Shown here: positions 19,201 through 26,423 of the stretch, one piece after another | Layout of the letters: every line of letters starts with the position of its first letter | How positions within the stretch are numbered: the stretch's first letter is position 1 | Source of the DNA: Chitinophagaceae bacterium UBA1946 | GTDB taxonomy: Bacteria > Bacteroidota > Bacteroidia > Chitinophagales > Chitinophagaceae | Length of the DNA stretch: 64,000 nucleotides | NCBI GenBank assembly: GCA_002336815.1 | Contig: DDEU01000018.1 | Location: forward strand, 32,142-96,141 | Direction of reading: 5' to 3' | Notes under the pieces: model-generated | Database searches by the model: none | What the model was told of the DNA's origin: nothing | Seen by the model: the letters and a program-made list of their open reading frames with translations, nothing else | Made by a program: the position numbers and the translations under genes

Positions 19201-19419
19201 TACCGTTTTACCGGAAATGGAAACTGGAGCAACAGCAACAACTGGGAAAACCAACTGGTGCCACCTGCCTACCTGCCGGGCGGCGACCTCATCATCATTG
19301 ACAATACTGTTGGTGGCCAATGCCAGCTGGATGTTACCCAGTACATCTCCAATACAGGAAGTATCATTGTAAACAACGGTAAAAAATTAGTGATACCGGG
19401 GCAGTTGAAAATACAGTAA
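13249..19419 (+). CDS. giant secreted repeat protein (fibronectin III plus choice-of-anchor-J/MAM-like units)
   Basis: A 2056-residue exported protein, probably a cell-surface adhesin or glycan-binding scaffold. The signal peptide (MKRFVQVPLLLCLVLSVNLLFAQ) starts at 13249. An N-terminal beta-sandwich (about 25-250) is followed by a fibronectin III domain and six 252-residue units. Each unit starts at a Cys, reads VPYFENFD, then DLNGG-x-x-W, GNDWFYTP, EKLEVKYG, GFHAFS and VDDI, and ends in a fibronectin III domain with YYFHVRTVC. The last 300 residues hold one more sandwich and a final 70-residue domain with NGNWSNSNNWENQLVPP. No canonical type IX secretion C-terminal domain was recognised. 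A terminator follows. Confidence 0.85.
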   Translation: MKRFVQVPLLLCLVLSVNLLFAQSPVKNYSFASAAGTYTAITGTNSSAVGDDGTQNGVPIGFNFSFGGRGVTHFCVSTNGFIKLGIGTTTIAANDYANSLTNAPSPNPFYPCIAAFWDNNNRNAGSISYATTGVAGSRILTVQWDGVNIGGSGATSAAFTASFQIKLYEGTNVVKIIYSNTFDNAGPVTASIGLNDQTSFFSVTPGVTPTTSSVTANNTIADLTDIRGKEYTFTPSAPLCPAVTSINVSNITSSGALLTVTAGSGATAYRFSNSTSAEYPSGYTSVSVPTFTLSGLLPNTTYYAQAEVVCSNGNASAWYTVSFTTSCATLSVPYFQNFDTIVAPALPTCLTKEDLNAGASWNSSAAAGQAYSSPNCMVYGSDAAIAGNDWFYTPPISLTGGTSYRISYYYKNQSSVAPEKLEVKYGTAASAAAMTNLIVSNTNITNTTYSVLERDFTPASSGVYHFGFHDFSNANQLGLNIDDIRITTTPACGVPTLLNVSLTGATGVASWTAPTTGTITGYQYAVTTSTTPPASGTATSSTSVNITGLTAGQQYYLHVRTVCATNSAWSTLPFMAPCMVKQVPYFENFDTGVVVPALQKCYTSQDLNGGSSWKSNTTTPNSSPNSMLYSWDTNLPGDDWFFTPAIHLTAGLSYWLSYYTKADVSFTAEKLEVKYGTANNAAAMLNGLTSNTITGTSYFQVTRSFTPAATGDYYFGFHAFSDANQYNLYVDDIRVNYSTECGPPTGIAVALTPNSGTASWLPSSTGTVSTYQYVVTTSATPPETGATTTSTATASFTGLQPVTQYYFHVKSLCVSGLYSTWTTYPFTTPCAAVNIPYSENFSSVTIPALPSCMSRIDANGGNTWATDSSAACTPTKALVYRYNSSVPADDWAFLPGLNLTAGVPYELSFNYKGCNTTDIEKLEIKVGNANGIAAMSNLLYSNLNISGTSYQPGRAGFTPTVSGIYYIGFHVLSAANQFILSIDDISVNVSAFCGQPLNPVVNLTGNTAGTIKWNRPAEGTPASYQYAITGSNIPPLAGTVVNDTTATFSGLLAGTRYFLYIRTTCSNGNTSAWTTSTFTTGCIPRSIPYVENFDSIVVPYLGNCMTLQDLNGGATWKTDTYKPRSAPNSMLYHYDAALPGNDWAYTPGLSLISGITYRLKFYYKARGYNERLQVKWGGTATADSMVSVLWDNIFSDSTIYRLAQVDFTPQRTGVFYIGFHSLSVADQWDLNVDDISVDYAPGCGLPRNLSVNLTSATTATVSWSAPLNGPATGYEFATSTYSATPPASGFFNTLDSFQMVGLLPGVKYYIFVRTACGNGVYSNGWVTDSLYIPCTARNVPYTENFDGVLAPVPAPCIITEDLNGGTSWKNKTVNPRSAPNAMVYSYNNALPGNDWFYMAPLNLTAGTVYRLKFYYKGRSSNYIEKLEVKYGAVNNAAAMTNILFSDTSISSTDYLRAEVDFVPPSTGVYYIGFHAMSAANQFDLNVDDISIDVAPNCTRPGFLSIVPSAYNAALAVWDSTSAGAVYGYEYLINNAPYSPEEGTITSAGHLNIVGLVPEVQYYFHIRTVCSIGTATSLWLDVPFRVSCSTYPLPYYEGFDQYFPPNLPPCVAVQNVNGGSTWSSAEGNSNSQYVSMMYNGEQDRDGDDWFYTPAFNFTAGVSYRFSFYYKGGGGTPEKMEVKYGLGNYAAAMTNLIMRDTNINFSTYRFYQVDFVAPASGTYNIGFHAMSKLQLFVDDISLDRSPSCSQPVNLNVHLINGSGGTITWSPCTPGTPTGYEYVLNTGIEDPSGPGTVVPDSLFILGGLNPFTQYYFHVRTVCATGGNSIWVTTSFYTLPNDEPCNAIGLILNGPQSCGSTVMATVSHDPPLPPGCNAAPNFTIWYKYTPAANGRVILKTTIPATQYPLYGTVGWYTLSGNCTDSASYALAAGAVCTDFGQSGSGDIDSLQSPVLTAGTTYYIMISGIDYNYGDFCLNLISQPGNVHIYRFTGNGNWSNSNNWENQLVPPAYLPGGDLIIIDNTVGGQCQLDVTQYISNTGSIIVNNGKKLVIPGQLKIQ
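14227..18750 (+). repeat. six tandem coding repeats of about 756 bp
   Basis: Units begin at the Cys codons at 14227, 14980, 15736, 16492, 17248 and 18007, so the periods are 753, 756, 756, 756 and 759 bases. All differences are multiples of three. Protein similarity between units is high in the motif blocks but DNA identity is only moderate, which suggests old duplications under selection rather than recent expansion. Confidence 0.85.
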
Positions 19420-19435
19420 CGTTAATTCATAAGTT

Positions 19436-19472
19436 AATCCGGGTTTGGCTTTGGCTGAACCCGGATTTTTTT
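19436..19472 (+). terminator. terminator of the giant repeat protein gene
   Basis: A 10-bp perfect stem (19436-19445 with 19458-19467, arm AATCCGGGTT), 12-base loop and a run of seven T, 17 bases past the stop codon. Confidence 0.8.
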
Positions 19473-19536
19473 GCTGGTAATGGTTGTAAGCGGTAGATGG
19501 GTGTTTTTATGGAGCAAACAGTTGTTCTTTGTGGTA

Positions 19537-19560
19537 CATCGTTGTGTCACTGACTTGTAC
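19537..19560. repeat. 24-bp dispersed intergenic repeat, copy A
   Basis: Matches 23 of 24 bases of the copy at 47430-47453; the core is CATCGTTGTGTCACT. Both copies are intergenic. Flanking sequence is only weakly similar. Confidence 0.6.
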
Positions 19561-19651
19561 AGCAAAGCAATGAGGAACTTTTATTGAAGGGGAGATTGAA
19601 GATTATTTTGCCCTCCGCCTTGGTGCCAAGGTGAAGGAATTTAATAAAAAA

Positions 19652-22600
19652 TTAATTTCTTTTTTTTATAAAATTATCAATGTAAGTATTCAATTTACTA
19701 TCGAAAGGCGCATAGGTGGATGTATATTTTTCCTCGTCATACTCACTGAATTCATTATTATTAATTAAAATTTCATATAAATATACGAGATAAGAAAACT
19801 TGTATTTTTTTGCCATTTCATATCCTTTGTTGTGCCACTCATTAAATTCTTTTGCCTCAATGGACTTCATATATTTACAAAACTGCAATAACGCCTCTAG
19901 ATAATAAAACTTTATATGGTACAAATCATCTAGAGCTTCTTTATAGGCGATTATTATTTCGTCTCTGTTTCGTAGTAAGTGAATACCCATAATTTTTATT
20001 ATCCCTGCAGTGTAGGGATTGGTAATTACCAATTTTTTCAATGAAGCCTCGGTTATGGGTATTTTTTTTGAAAGTATATAAGTTCCTTGAGCAATTTCGA
20101 GACTTTGCTTTTTGAAAAGCGATTTAATATAAGTCTGTATTTCTGCGATTTCAACTGATCCGCTAGTATTCAAGATTTCTAACCTGCTAAAATCAGTTTC
20201 ATCTGGAATTTCAGTTGTAACTTTTATTGCTTTTTTATGAAAACCTAACTTATATAATTTGTGTTCTAACCTTATTTGGTATAGATCTTTATCGATTGCC
20301 ATATTAAGTATTTCATAAGTATAGCCTTCACACTCATAAATGGCAATTGCATTAATAAGTACATTTTTTTGTAATGTATTTTGTATGTCTAAATTTTTCA
20401 ATTCAGCAAAAGGAAATATTGAAGTTAAATCCGTAAAAGCTGAATCAAAGTTTTTTGACCAATAAATGGAATTGATTTTTAAAGCGTCTATACTTAAAGT
20501 CCCGTAATCAAAGTCCTTAAAGAAAACTTTTACATTTTCAATTTTTTTCAAAAATTGATCTGGTTGATTAGTCAGCACAAACAAATATGAAATGTTGTCT
20601 AAAAAATCAAGTTTATCTTCAAATGAATCATCAACTAAATTGATATAATCAATTGCCTTAAGGAAATTATTGAAATGCATGTCCAATAGGCGCAGAGAGC
20701 TAGGTCTTTTGAAATATCTGTCATTACTAAGGAATGATAATATAAACTTGTTATACTCATAAGCAAGAGTGTAAAGCTCCCTTTTAATTTCCATTTCTAA
20801 TTTATCAAATTGATGTTCTGAAAACCTACTTATTATTGATTGGAGCCTTAAAAAATTATTGTTGTTTTCTAATAATGATTTGTCATCAAGACTCTTTATT
20901 TCTTTGTCATCAATTTTGTATTTTGCTTTTTGCGAAGCCTTTGAGAATTTTTTTAGATTTTCTAAATGTATTCCGTCAGGGAAAATAGAAAGTATCTCAA
21001 AGGCGAATTTCTCTTTCTCTGAGAGTTTTTGGTATGAATAGTTTATCGAATGATAAAGTGATTTTGATTTTTCAATATTAATGTCTTCGGGTCTCTCAAA
21101 AATTTGCTCGATGTTATCGTTTCTGAAGATATTTGCTTCCAATTCGTTTTTTAATATGCTCAAATCTTTGTTTTGTGGTAATCCCTTTGCAATAAGTCTA
21201 ATTGCCAGTGGATTATTGTTTAATATATCTTCAACAATATCATACCTAAGAATTTTTTCCTGCTCCGGATTTGTGTAAGGAAACTGAGCCTTAAATAATT
21301 CAACACCTTCATCTGTTGTAAAATTCCGTAGATCGTAAACATCTTCAAAATCTAAGTCCAAAATTTGTCTAGTAGTAGTGACAATGGATGAATAGTCACA
21401 AATAACTGATGTTAATTTTAAAATTTCATCTCTCTCTTCAATATTTAAAAGGGTTTCGTAATTATCTAAGATGATAAGGCGATCCTTCTCTACGAAATTT
21501 TCTTTTATTTGATCTTCAACTTTTATTGAACTGGCTATTTCGAAACATTGTGAAATTTCGAACCTAAAATTCTCCAGTGAAATGATTGATTGGCAAGGAA
21601 TAAAATAAACTCCTTTTGGATAATAACCTCTTTCTGAAATCTCAATTGATGCCTTTGTTATTATAGTTGTTTTGCCTATTCCTCCAGATCCCTTAATTGA
21701 AAGGATCTTATTTTCGTATTTTAAGTCGATTAATTTTCGAATTAAATTTTCCACGTCAGTTTTTCTTCCAATAAACTTTCGTAAGACTTTTGTATCCAAA
21801 TATTTGGATATTATTGGATTGATATTATTTCTTACTGCTATTCCTTTCTCAAATGTTTCAAAAATTAAATTTAATTCATTCAGAACCGTCATCTTTTCTA
21901 GATGGGGTAGTTCATGTTTGGTTATTATATGGTAGACAATTTTATTCGATATTTCTTTTAATTTTTTCCCTGAAATATTTATAAATATATATACACGTTT
22001 AATGTCTTGTTCTCTACTCATTATAAAGTCCTCGCCCTCATAAAGTATTATAATAGCCCTTGTGTCATCGGAAGGTATATTTTCATCAATCTCTCGTAAA
22101 TCAGATTGCGTTGATTTTAGATATTCATCTTCAAGTATAAATTTATTTTTTACACAGTGAGTGAGTAGAATTAAATAACAAGACGAATCTATACTTTGCA
22201 GATTTTCGATTGAAAGATTTCTGGAAAAGATTTCGATATTGTATTTCGCTAGAGAATCAACAATTAGTTCTTCTTTAAAAGCAAAACTTTTGTCAATGGG
22301 ATTGGAACTAAGTATAGATAATTTGGGTGTTATTTTGGGAAAGCCTTCATTTTTTTTAGAATCATATTGTAGAGGCGTAATATTTTTTTTATAACTATTT
22401 AATTCATCCAAAAGACTTGGCAAGTGTTCGTAGCTTTGAATAAATAAAGGTTCAATTTTGTTTTGAAAGTGTTTTTTGTCGAAACTTTTATCTATTGTTA
22501 TAATGAAATGTTCCTGATTATACCCTTCGTAAATTTGGGTAATGTTATCGAAGATTTCTAATATATAGGGGTCTGTTAGGCTAAAACCAATAAATAGTAT

Positions 22601-23164
22601 TGTCTTATTACTAATAAGTTTTTTTAATTCCAGTATGTAAGAATTATCAGACTTATAAAGATCTTCGTACATTTTTCGAAAGAGGATACAGTGGTCTGGA
22701 GTACTTATATCACCATGGATTTTAAATATGTAACTTTCTTTATTATTTAATCGACTTAACTGGTAATTGCTATTATAGACTACAACATTTGAAGTTTTAT
22801 CATTAGCATATTCAAATGCCTTATCATAATTAGTTGTTATTATTTTGCTAGAAAGGGAAAGGATTTTTTTTTGTAAGCTAAAATCAAGATCTTTTGATAG
22901 TGAAAGGCGAGTTGATAAGTAATCTAGTATCCTGCCCTTGTATTTCTCGATATTTGTTAGCGCATCAAGAGGAGTAATTTCGCCATTATCAACCAATTCA
23001 TAATATGGTAAAATTGATTTATGGTCTGACGCAATTTCCTTTATTACTTCCTTTGTAAGTTCGTTCCAGTTTGGTAGGTTTAAGGATTTCGATGTGCCAG
23101 CGCCAGTGAATATAACTAGATCGTTTGTTTCTATTGCTTTTATAAGTCTTGAATTAAACTCCAT
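19652..23164 (-). CDS. SIR2-STAND NTPase, probable anti-phage defence protein (Avs5-like architecture)
   Basis: A 1170-residue protein. Residues 1-265 are a SIR2 NAD-hydrolase fold: IFTGAGTS (19-25), TTNYD near 110, HGD near 149 with the catalytic His, and FIGFSLTDPY near 192. Residues about 285-420 form an extra alpha/beta domain I cannot assign (TIR- or SLOG-like by pattern). A STAND/NB-ARC NTPase follows: IGRKTDVENL, P-loop GSGGIGKTT (about 490-498), Walker B RLIILDNYE (about 560), TTTRQ and NNPLAIRLIA. The last 370 residues are helical, TPR-like, and are the likely sensor. Related proteins detect phage proteins and deplete NAD. Much higher AT content than neighbours suggests horizontal acquisition; no partner gene is seen. 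Confidence 0.88.
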   Translation of the reverse strand: MEFNSRLIKAIETNDLVIFTGAGTSKSLNLPNWNELTKEVIKEIASDHKSILPYYELVDNGEITPLDALTNIEKYKGRILDYLSTRLSLSKDLDFSLQKKILSLSSKIITTNYDKAFEYANDKTSNVVVYNSNYQLSRLNNKESYIFKIHGDISTPDHCILFRKMYEDLYKSDNSYILELKKLISNKTILFIGFSLTDPYILEIFDNITQIYEGYNQEHFIITIDKSFDKKHFQNKIEPLFIQSYEHLPSLLDELNSYKKNITPLQYDSKKNEGFPKITPKLSILSSNPIDKSFAFKEELIVDSLAKYNIEIFSRNLSIENLQSIDSSCYLILLTHCVKNKFILEDEYLKSTQSDLREIDENIPSDDTRAIIILYEGEDFIMSREQDIKRVYIFINISGKKLKEISNKIVYHIITKHELPHLEKMTVLNELNLIFETFEKGIAVRNNINPIISKYLDTKVLRKFIGRKTDVENLIRKLIDLKYENKILSIKGSGGIGKTTIITKASIEISERGYYPKGVYFIPCQSIISLENFRFEISQCFEIASSIKVEDQIKENFVEKDRLIILDNYETLLNIEERDEILKLTSVICDYSSIVTTTRQILDLDFEDVYDLRNFTTDEGVELFKAQFPYTNPEQEKILRYDIVEDILNNNPLAIRLIAKGLPQNKDLSILKNELEANIFRNDNIEQIFERPEDINIEKSKSLYHSINYSYQKLSEKEKFAFEILSIFPDGIHLENLKKFSKASQKAKYKIDDKEIKSLDDKSLLENNNNFLRLQSIISRFSEHQFDKLEMEIKRELYTLAYEYNKFILSFLSNDRYFKRPSSLRLLDMHFNNFLKAIDYINLVDDSFEDKLDFLDNISYLFVLTNQPDQFLKKIENVKVFFKDFDYGTLSIDALKINSIYWSKNFDSAFTDLTSIFPFAELKNLDIQNTLQKNVLINAIAIYECEGYTYEILNMAIDKDLYQIRLEHKLYKLGFHKKAIKVTTEIPDETDFSRLEILNTSGSVEIAEIQTYIKSLFKKQSLEIAQGTYILSKKIPITEASLKKLVITNPYTAGIIKIMGIHLLRNRDEIIIAYKEALDDLYHIKFYYLEALLQFCKYMKSIEAKEFNEWHNKGYEMAKKYKFSYLVYLYEILINNNEFSEYDEEKYTSTYAPFDSKLNTYIDNFIKKRN

Positions 23165-23429
23165 TAGTTATACTTTTTATAGAAATAATTTATTTTTCTT
23201 AAATCTGATGTCTCGTTTTTGGCTAAATTAGTAGACATAATTTTATCAATGAAAAAGCAGATTTTATTAAAACATATGACACAGATTTTGCCTAATTGGT
23301 GGGATATGTCAATAAGGGATTATGCCAAATTAGTTAATAAATAATGATAACCAAAATATTTCCCTTATTCCCTGCAACGTCCTTCATACAAAACAGCCAC
23401 TCTTTAAATTATGAGGTTCCTTATTCCCA
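23165..23429. other. AT-rich upstream region of the SIR2-STAND gene with short direct repeats
   Basis: No gene is supported here. It holds the presumed promoter of the minus-strand SIR2 gene and two copies of CCTTATTCCC(T/A)GCAACGTC, at about 23363-23381 and 23419-23437; the second runs into the left REP hairpin. The AT-rich composition ends near 23340, so the island edge probably lies there. Confidence 0.45.
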
Positions 23430-23473
23430 GCAACGTCTCTTTCTCTCGGCTATGTGAGAGGCAAGGACGTTGC
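23430..23473. repeat. REP-like hairpin, left flank of the transposase
   Basis: An imperfect 44-base palindrome with outer arms GCAACGTC and GACGTTGC, inner arms TCTCTC and GAGAG, and loop GGCTATGT. Its reverse complement matches 24130-24173 at 42 of 44 bases. Confidence 0.8.
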
Positions 23474-23530
23474 GTCTTCCATGGAATTATCAGCAATGGC
23501 GCAGCATCTGCCTTTTTGTATCTTTAATGT

Positions 23531-24127
23531 ATGCCCGTAAAACGAACCATCCCATACAGTAGTGGTCTGTTATTTATTACGTTTACCTGCCACCAGTGGC
23601 TGCCGTTGATTGATATCGTAAATGGCTATGATATTGTTTACCATTGGTTTGATCATTTAAAAAACAAGGGCCACTTTATTAACGGCGATATCATCATGCC
23701 CAACCATGTTTACGCATTGATAGGTTTCGTAAATACAAACCAGGGGATCAATACAATTGTTGGAAACGGTAAACGATTTATGGCGTATGAAATAATACAT
23801 CGGTTGCAACAAAAAGGGGAAAGGGAATTGTTGCAGCGACTGAGTAATGGCATAGAGACGAAGCGAAAACAAAATGGCAAGTAGCACAATGTATGGGAAT
23901 TATCATTCGATTGGAAGGAATGCCGCAATAATGAGTTTTGCTGGCAGAAACTGGATTATATACACAGTAATCCCTGTACAGGTAAATGGCAGTTAGCACC
24001 CAATGCAATAGCATACCAGCATAGTTCCGCAAAATTCTATTTAACTGGTGAGCAGGGTGTATATTTAATTACAAATTTTATGGAAATGAAGGATGTGGAT
24101 TTTAATGGAGTAGATGTTATTGAGTGA
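23531..24127 (+). pseudogene. REP-associated tyrosine transposase (RAYT, Y1 family), interrupted by an amber codon
   Basis: A single-strand HUH-type transposase reading frame of about 198 codons split by one in-frame TAG at 23882-23884. Before the stop: GLLFITFTCHQWLPLI, the MPNHVYALIGF block and IVGNGKRFMAYEIIHRL. After it, in the same frame: FDWKECRNNEFCWQKLDYIHSNP, then HSSAKFYLTGEQGVY, which is the conserved family C-terminus. The HUH motif reads H-V-Y instead of H-V-H, so the second metal-binding His is lost as well. Both defects indicate an inactive copy. Matching hairpins in inverted orientation flank the gene 57 bases upstream and 2 bases downstream, the usual RAYT arrangement. Confidence 0.85.
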
Positions 24128-24129
24128 AC

Positions 24130-24173
24130 GCAACGTCCTTGCCTCTCACATAGCCGGGAGAAAGAGACATTGC
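24130..24173. repeat. REP-like hairpin, right flank of the transposase
   Basis: Inverted partner of 23430-23473 with two mismatches; arms GCAACGTC and GACATTGC. It starts directly after the transposase stop codon and could also end transcription from either side. Confidence 0.8.
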
Positions 24174-24214
24174 TAAAAAAAGCTCTTCCTCATCAACCAT
24201 GTGCTCCTGCACAA

Positions 24215-25228
24215 TTACGGAATCACAATCCTGATCACTTTATTCGGACTTACTGCATAACCAATTTTTGCTGAAGGGAAACTTACATCCCCGATCAAAC
24301 CAACTTCTTTAAAATCATCACGTCCATTCCAGGAAACGCCTCCATTGTTAGTGCAGTACATGGCTCCATAGCTAAAGCCAAAATCGCCGCCGGAATAAAC
24401 GCCCCTGCCAAAAGCATAGCCGGTATTCTTGTTGACGAAGTGAATGGCAAAAATATCCTGTGGAGAATTTGCCAGTTCGTTCCAGCTATTGCCATTGTCT
24501 GTAGATCTTAAGACCTTGCTTTGACCCGATACGTAGCTTACACCCTCTACCAACGACAGGTCGTAGTATCCATACGTTTTACCCGGGCTGGTAACATGCC
24601 AGGAGCTTCCTCCATCCGTGGTTTTTAAGATCTTATCATACAGGCACACGATGAAACCATTTTGGGAATCGCTGAACTGCATCTTCTTCAGGGTGGATTG
24701 AATATTTATGTCCTGTTCTGTCCAATGTGCTCCGCCATCCACCGTTTTATAAATTACCTGGTCACCAATGCAAAAGCCAACAGTATGGTTGATAAAGCAA
24801 ATGGAAGTGATCTCTTTTTTGGTTAAGGTAGTGTAAACCCTGCTCCAGTTTTTTCCGCCATCGCTGGTCTTCAATATCAATCCGCCGGGTGGCACACAAC
24901 CTGTTCCTGTACAGGAGTTTTCTCCACCAACTGCAAAACCATTGTTCGCATCTAAAAAATAAATATCATAGAGCGGCAGGTTAGTGGTAGAGTTTTGGCT
25001 GGTCCAGGTGTTGGCAGAGTCGGTTGTTTTATAAATACCTCCCCGGGAGCCGGTAACAAATCCATCTTTACCAGTAAGAAAAAAAACCGAAGTGAAGACA
25101 TCGGGGATACCGGTATTGATATAAACATGTTCAAAGCAAAGGGAAGAACTGTTTTTGAAGAATGGGCTTTCTCTTTTGCAGGAGTAAAGAACAAGGCTGC
25201 AGACCAGCAGGCAGGCAAGCTGTTTCAT
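24215..25228 (-). CDS. BNR/Ycf48-like beta-propeller lipoprotein
   Basis: A 337-residue surface or periplasmic lipoprotein; the lipobox LYSCK puts the lipidated Cys at about residue 17. Repeated blades carry the Asp-box wording S/T-x-D-x-G-x-x-W: TTDSANTW, TSDGGKNW, TVDGGAHW, TTDGGSSW, STDNGNSW and TNNGGVSW, alternating with FLDANNGFAVG-type strands. This is the Ycf48/sortilin-like propeller. Ycf48 itself assists photosystem II assembly, but in Bacteroidota such proteins are generic exported propellers, so no function follows. The N-terminal half of the 1145-residue protein at 56842-60279 has the same blade type. Confidence 0.75.
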   Translation of the reverse strand: MKQLACLLVCSLVLYSCKRESPFFKNSSSLCFEHVYINTGIPDVFTSVFFLTGKDGFVTGSRGGIYKTTDSANTWTSQNSTTNLPLYDIYFLDANNGFAVGGENSCTGTGCVPPGGLILKTSDGGKNWSRVYTTLTKKEITSICFINHTVGFCIGDQVIYKTVDGGAHWTEQDINIQSTLKKMQFSDSQNGFIVCLYDKILKTTDGGSSWHVTSPGKTYGYYDLSLVEGVSYVSGQSKVLRSTDNGNSWNELANSPQDIFAIHFVNKNTGYAFGRGVYSGGDFGFSYGAMYCTNNGGVSWNGRDDFKEVGLIGDVSFPSAKIGYAVSPNKVIRIVIP

Positions 25229-25325
25229 ACAAGTATTTAAGGGTTGACAGCGATGCTAATAAAAGGGTTGCAAATACTGCCTGTACATCCATCAGATTCA
25301 TCATCGGCGGGGAAGGTTGAAATTT

Positions 25326-25445
25326 TTACTGCTTCGATGCATCACCGGCTCTTTTGCCGGAGAACAATTTGTACAATATATACCCAAACCCTGCCAGCAG
25401 GTGCAGCATTACAATACCGAAAATGACGTTGCCCATTGTATCCAT
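25326..25445 (-). CDS. 39-residue single-helix membrane protein
   Basis: A small frame starting MDTMGNVIFGIVMLHLLAGF and ending GKRAGDASKQ. Residues about 5-25 form one hydrophobic helix with a Gly-rich face, followed by a basic tail, so it should sit in the inner membrane with the C-terminus in the cytoplasm. It lies on the minus strand between the glycosylase gene and the propeller lipoprotein, where no other gene is plausible. The regular hydrophobic/basic layout supports a real gene; there is no recognisable ribosome-binding site, which is not unusual here. Function unknown. Confidence 0.5.
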   Translation of the reverse strand: MDTMGNVIFGIVMLHLLAGFGYILYKLFSGKRAGDASKQ

Positions 25446-25543
25446 GGAATGATATTTACTGCAAACTCATGTATAAAAGGGATATAAAGAGTGACCGATG
25501 TCACGGACAGGCTGAATTTTCATCCTTTCCGATAGCGATTATG

Positions 25544-26272
25544 TTATTGATACAGGTGCTGCCGGTGTTCACTGAAGAATATCTTTCTTTTTTCCTTTGG
25601 CAAAACCTTCATTGTTACTTCACTGCCATCATGAGCATGTTCCTGCTGGTACACGTAAAATCCATCATTCACTCCTTTGGTCTGCAACTGACGGTAAAAT
25701 AGTTTGGCATACTTCACGGTGGCGGTGATCAGTTTTTTCAGTTTAGCAGGAGGGATATTGCCAGCAATGCTCAGCGGGTGGATACCGGCCCTGTACAGCG
25801 CTTCATTTCTTATTTTGTTACCGGAGCCAGAGAATATGTCCTGGTTCATCAGCAGGGAAGCGATCGTATGACCGGGCTTGTTTTGTACCAGCGACAATAC
25901 ATAGCTTTTATCAAATTTGGCGCTCAGGATATCGGTTCGCCAGTCATAGAGTTCTTTTAATGGCTTATCCAATCTGGCAGCTTTTACTACATACCCGTTG
26001 ATTTCTCCATCGGCAAATTCAAGAAAAAAGGAACGGTTCACTTTTTTTCTTTCATTGATGAGTACATCGCCAAAAAGCCCGAGGTGAATTTTAACCGTTG
26101 CACTGGCAAATACGAGTAAGAGCTGTTTGCCCCATGATTTGATGTCCAGTAATTTTTTACCATTCAGCCAGGCGGTTGGCATTGGTCCATACCCGCCGGC
26201 TTTTTTAACGATGCGTCCCTTGAATGGCAACAGTTGATGACGCAATAATAATATGGAAGGACCTTCAGGCAT
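25544..26272 (-). CDS. Fpg/Nei-family DNA glycosylase lacking the zinc-finger cysteines
   Basis: A 242-residue base-excision glycosylase/AP lyase relative. The N-terminus MPEGPS provides the catalytic Pro2 and Glu3 after Met removal. The central block has the helix-two-turn-helix region NQDIFSGSGNKIRNEALYRAGIHPLS, typical of endonuclease VIII. The normal C-terminal Cys4 zinc finger is replaced by a Cys-free stretch ending KEKRKIFFSEHRQHLYQ, which keeps the Arg/Phe wording of the finger loop. It thus resembles zincless-finger Nei-type enzymes. It probably acts on oxidised bases; the exact lesion is unknown. Confidence 0.82.
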   Translation of the reverse strand: MPEGPSILLLRHQLLPFKGRIVKKAGGYGPMPTAWLNGKKLLDIKSWGKQLLLVFASATVKIHLGLFGDVLINERKKVNRSFFLEFADGEINGYVVKAARLDKPLKELYDWRTDILSAKFDKSYVLSLVQNKPGHTIASLLMNQDIFSGSGNKIRNEALYRAGIHPLSIAGNIPPAKLKKLITATVKYAKLFYRQLQTKGVNDGFYVYQQEHAHDGSEVTMKVLPKEKRKIFFSEHRQHLYQ

Positions 26273-26392
26273 AAGAACTATTTAGTAGTAGCATTCAATT
26301 GTAGTGCCATATTATGCTATGCTGCTCTTTGGTACCACTGCGAAGGGAGCCTGTTCAAAGCAAACACTGTATTATCTCCGCTGCGATTGTTT

Positions 26393-26400
26393 TACTTTTG
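26393..26400 (+). promoter_or_regulatory. candidate -7 promoter element for the MFS pump
   Basis: TACTTTTG fits TAnnTTTG and ends 24 bases before the start codon. No clear -33 element was seen. Confidence 0.4.
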
Positions 26401-26423
26401 CGGCCTACACTTAAAGTATAGTC

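Noticed and set aside
23430..24173. The two hairpins as a CRISPR array
   Set aside because: There are only two copies in inverted orientation, flanking a transposase; no regular spacers or cas genes exist.
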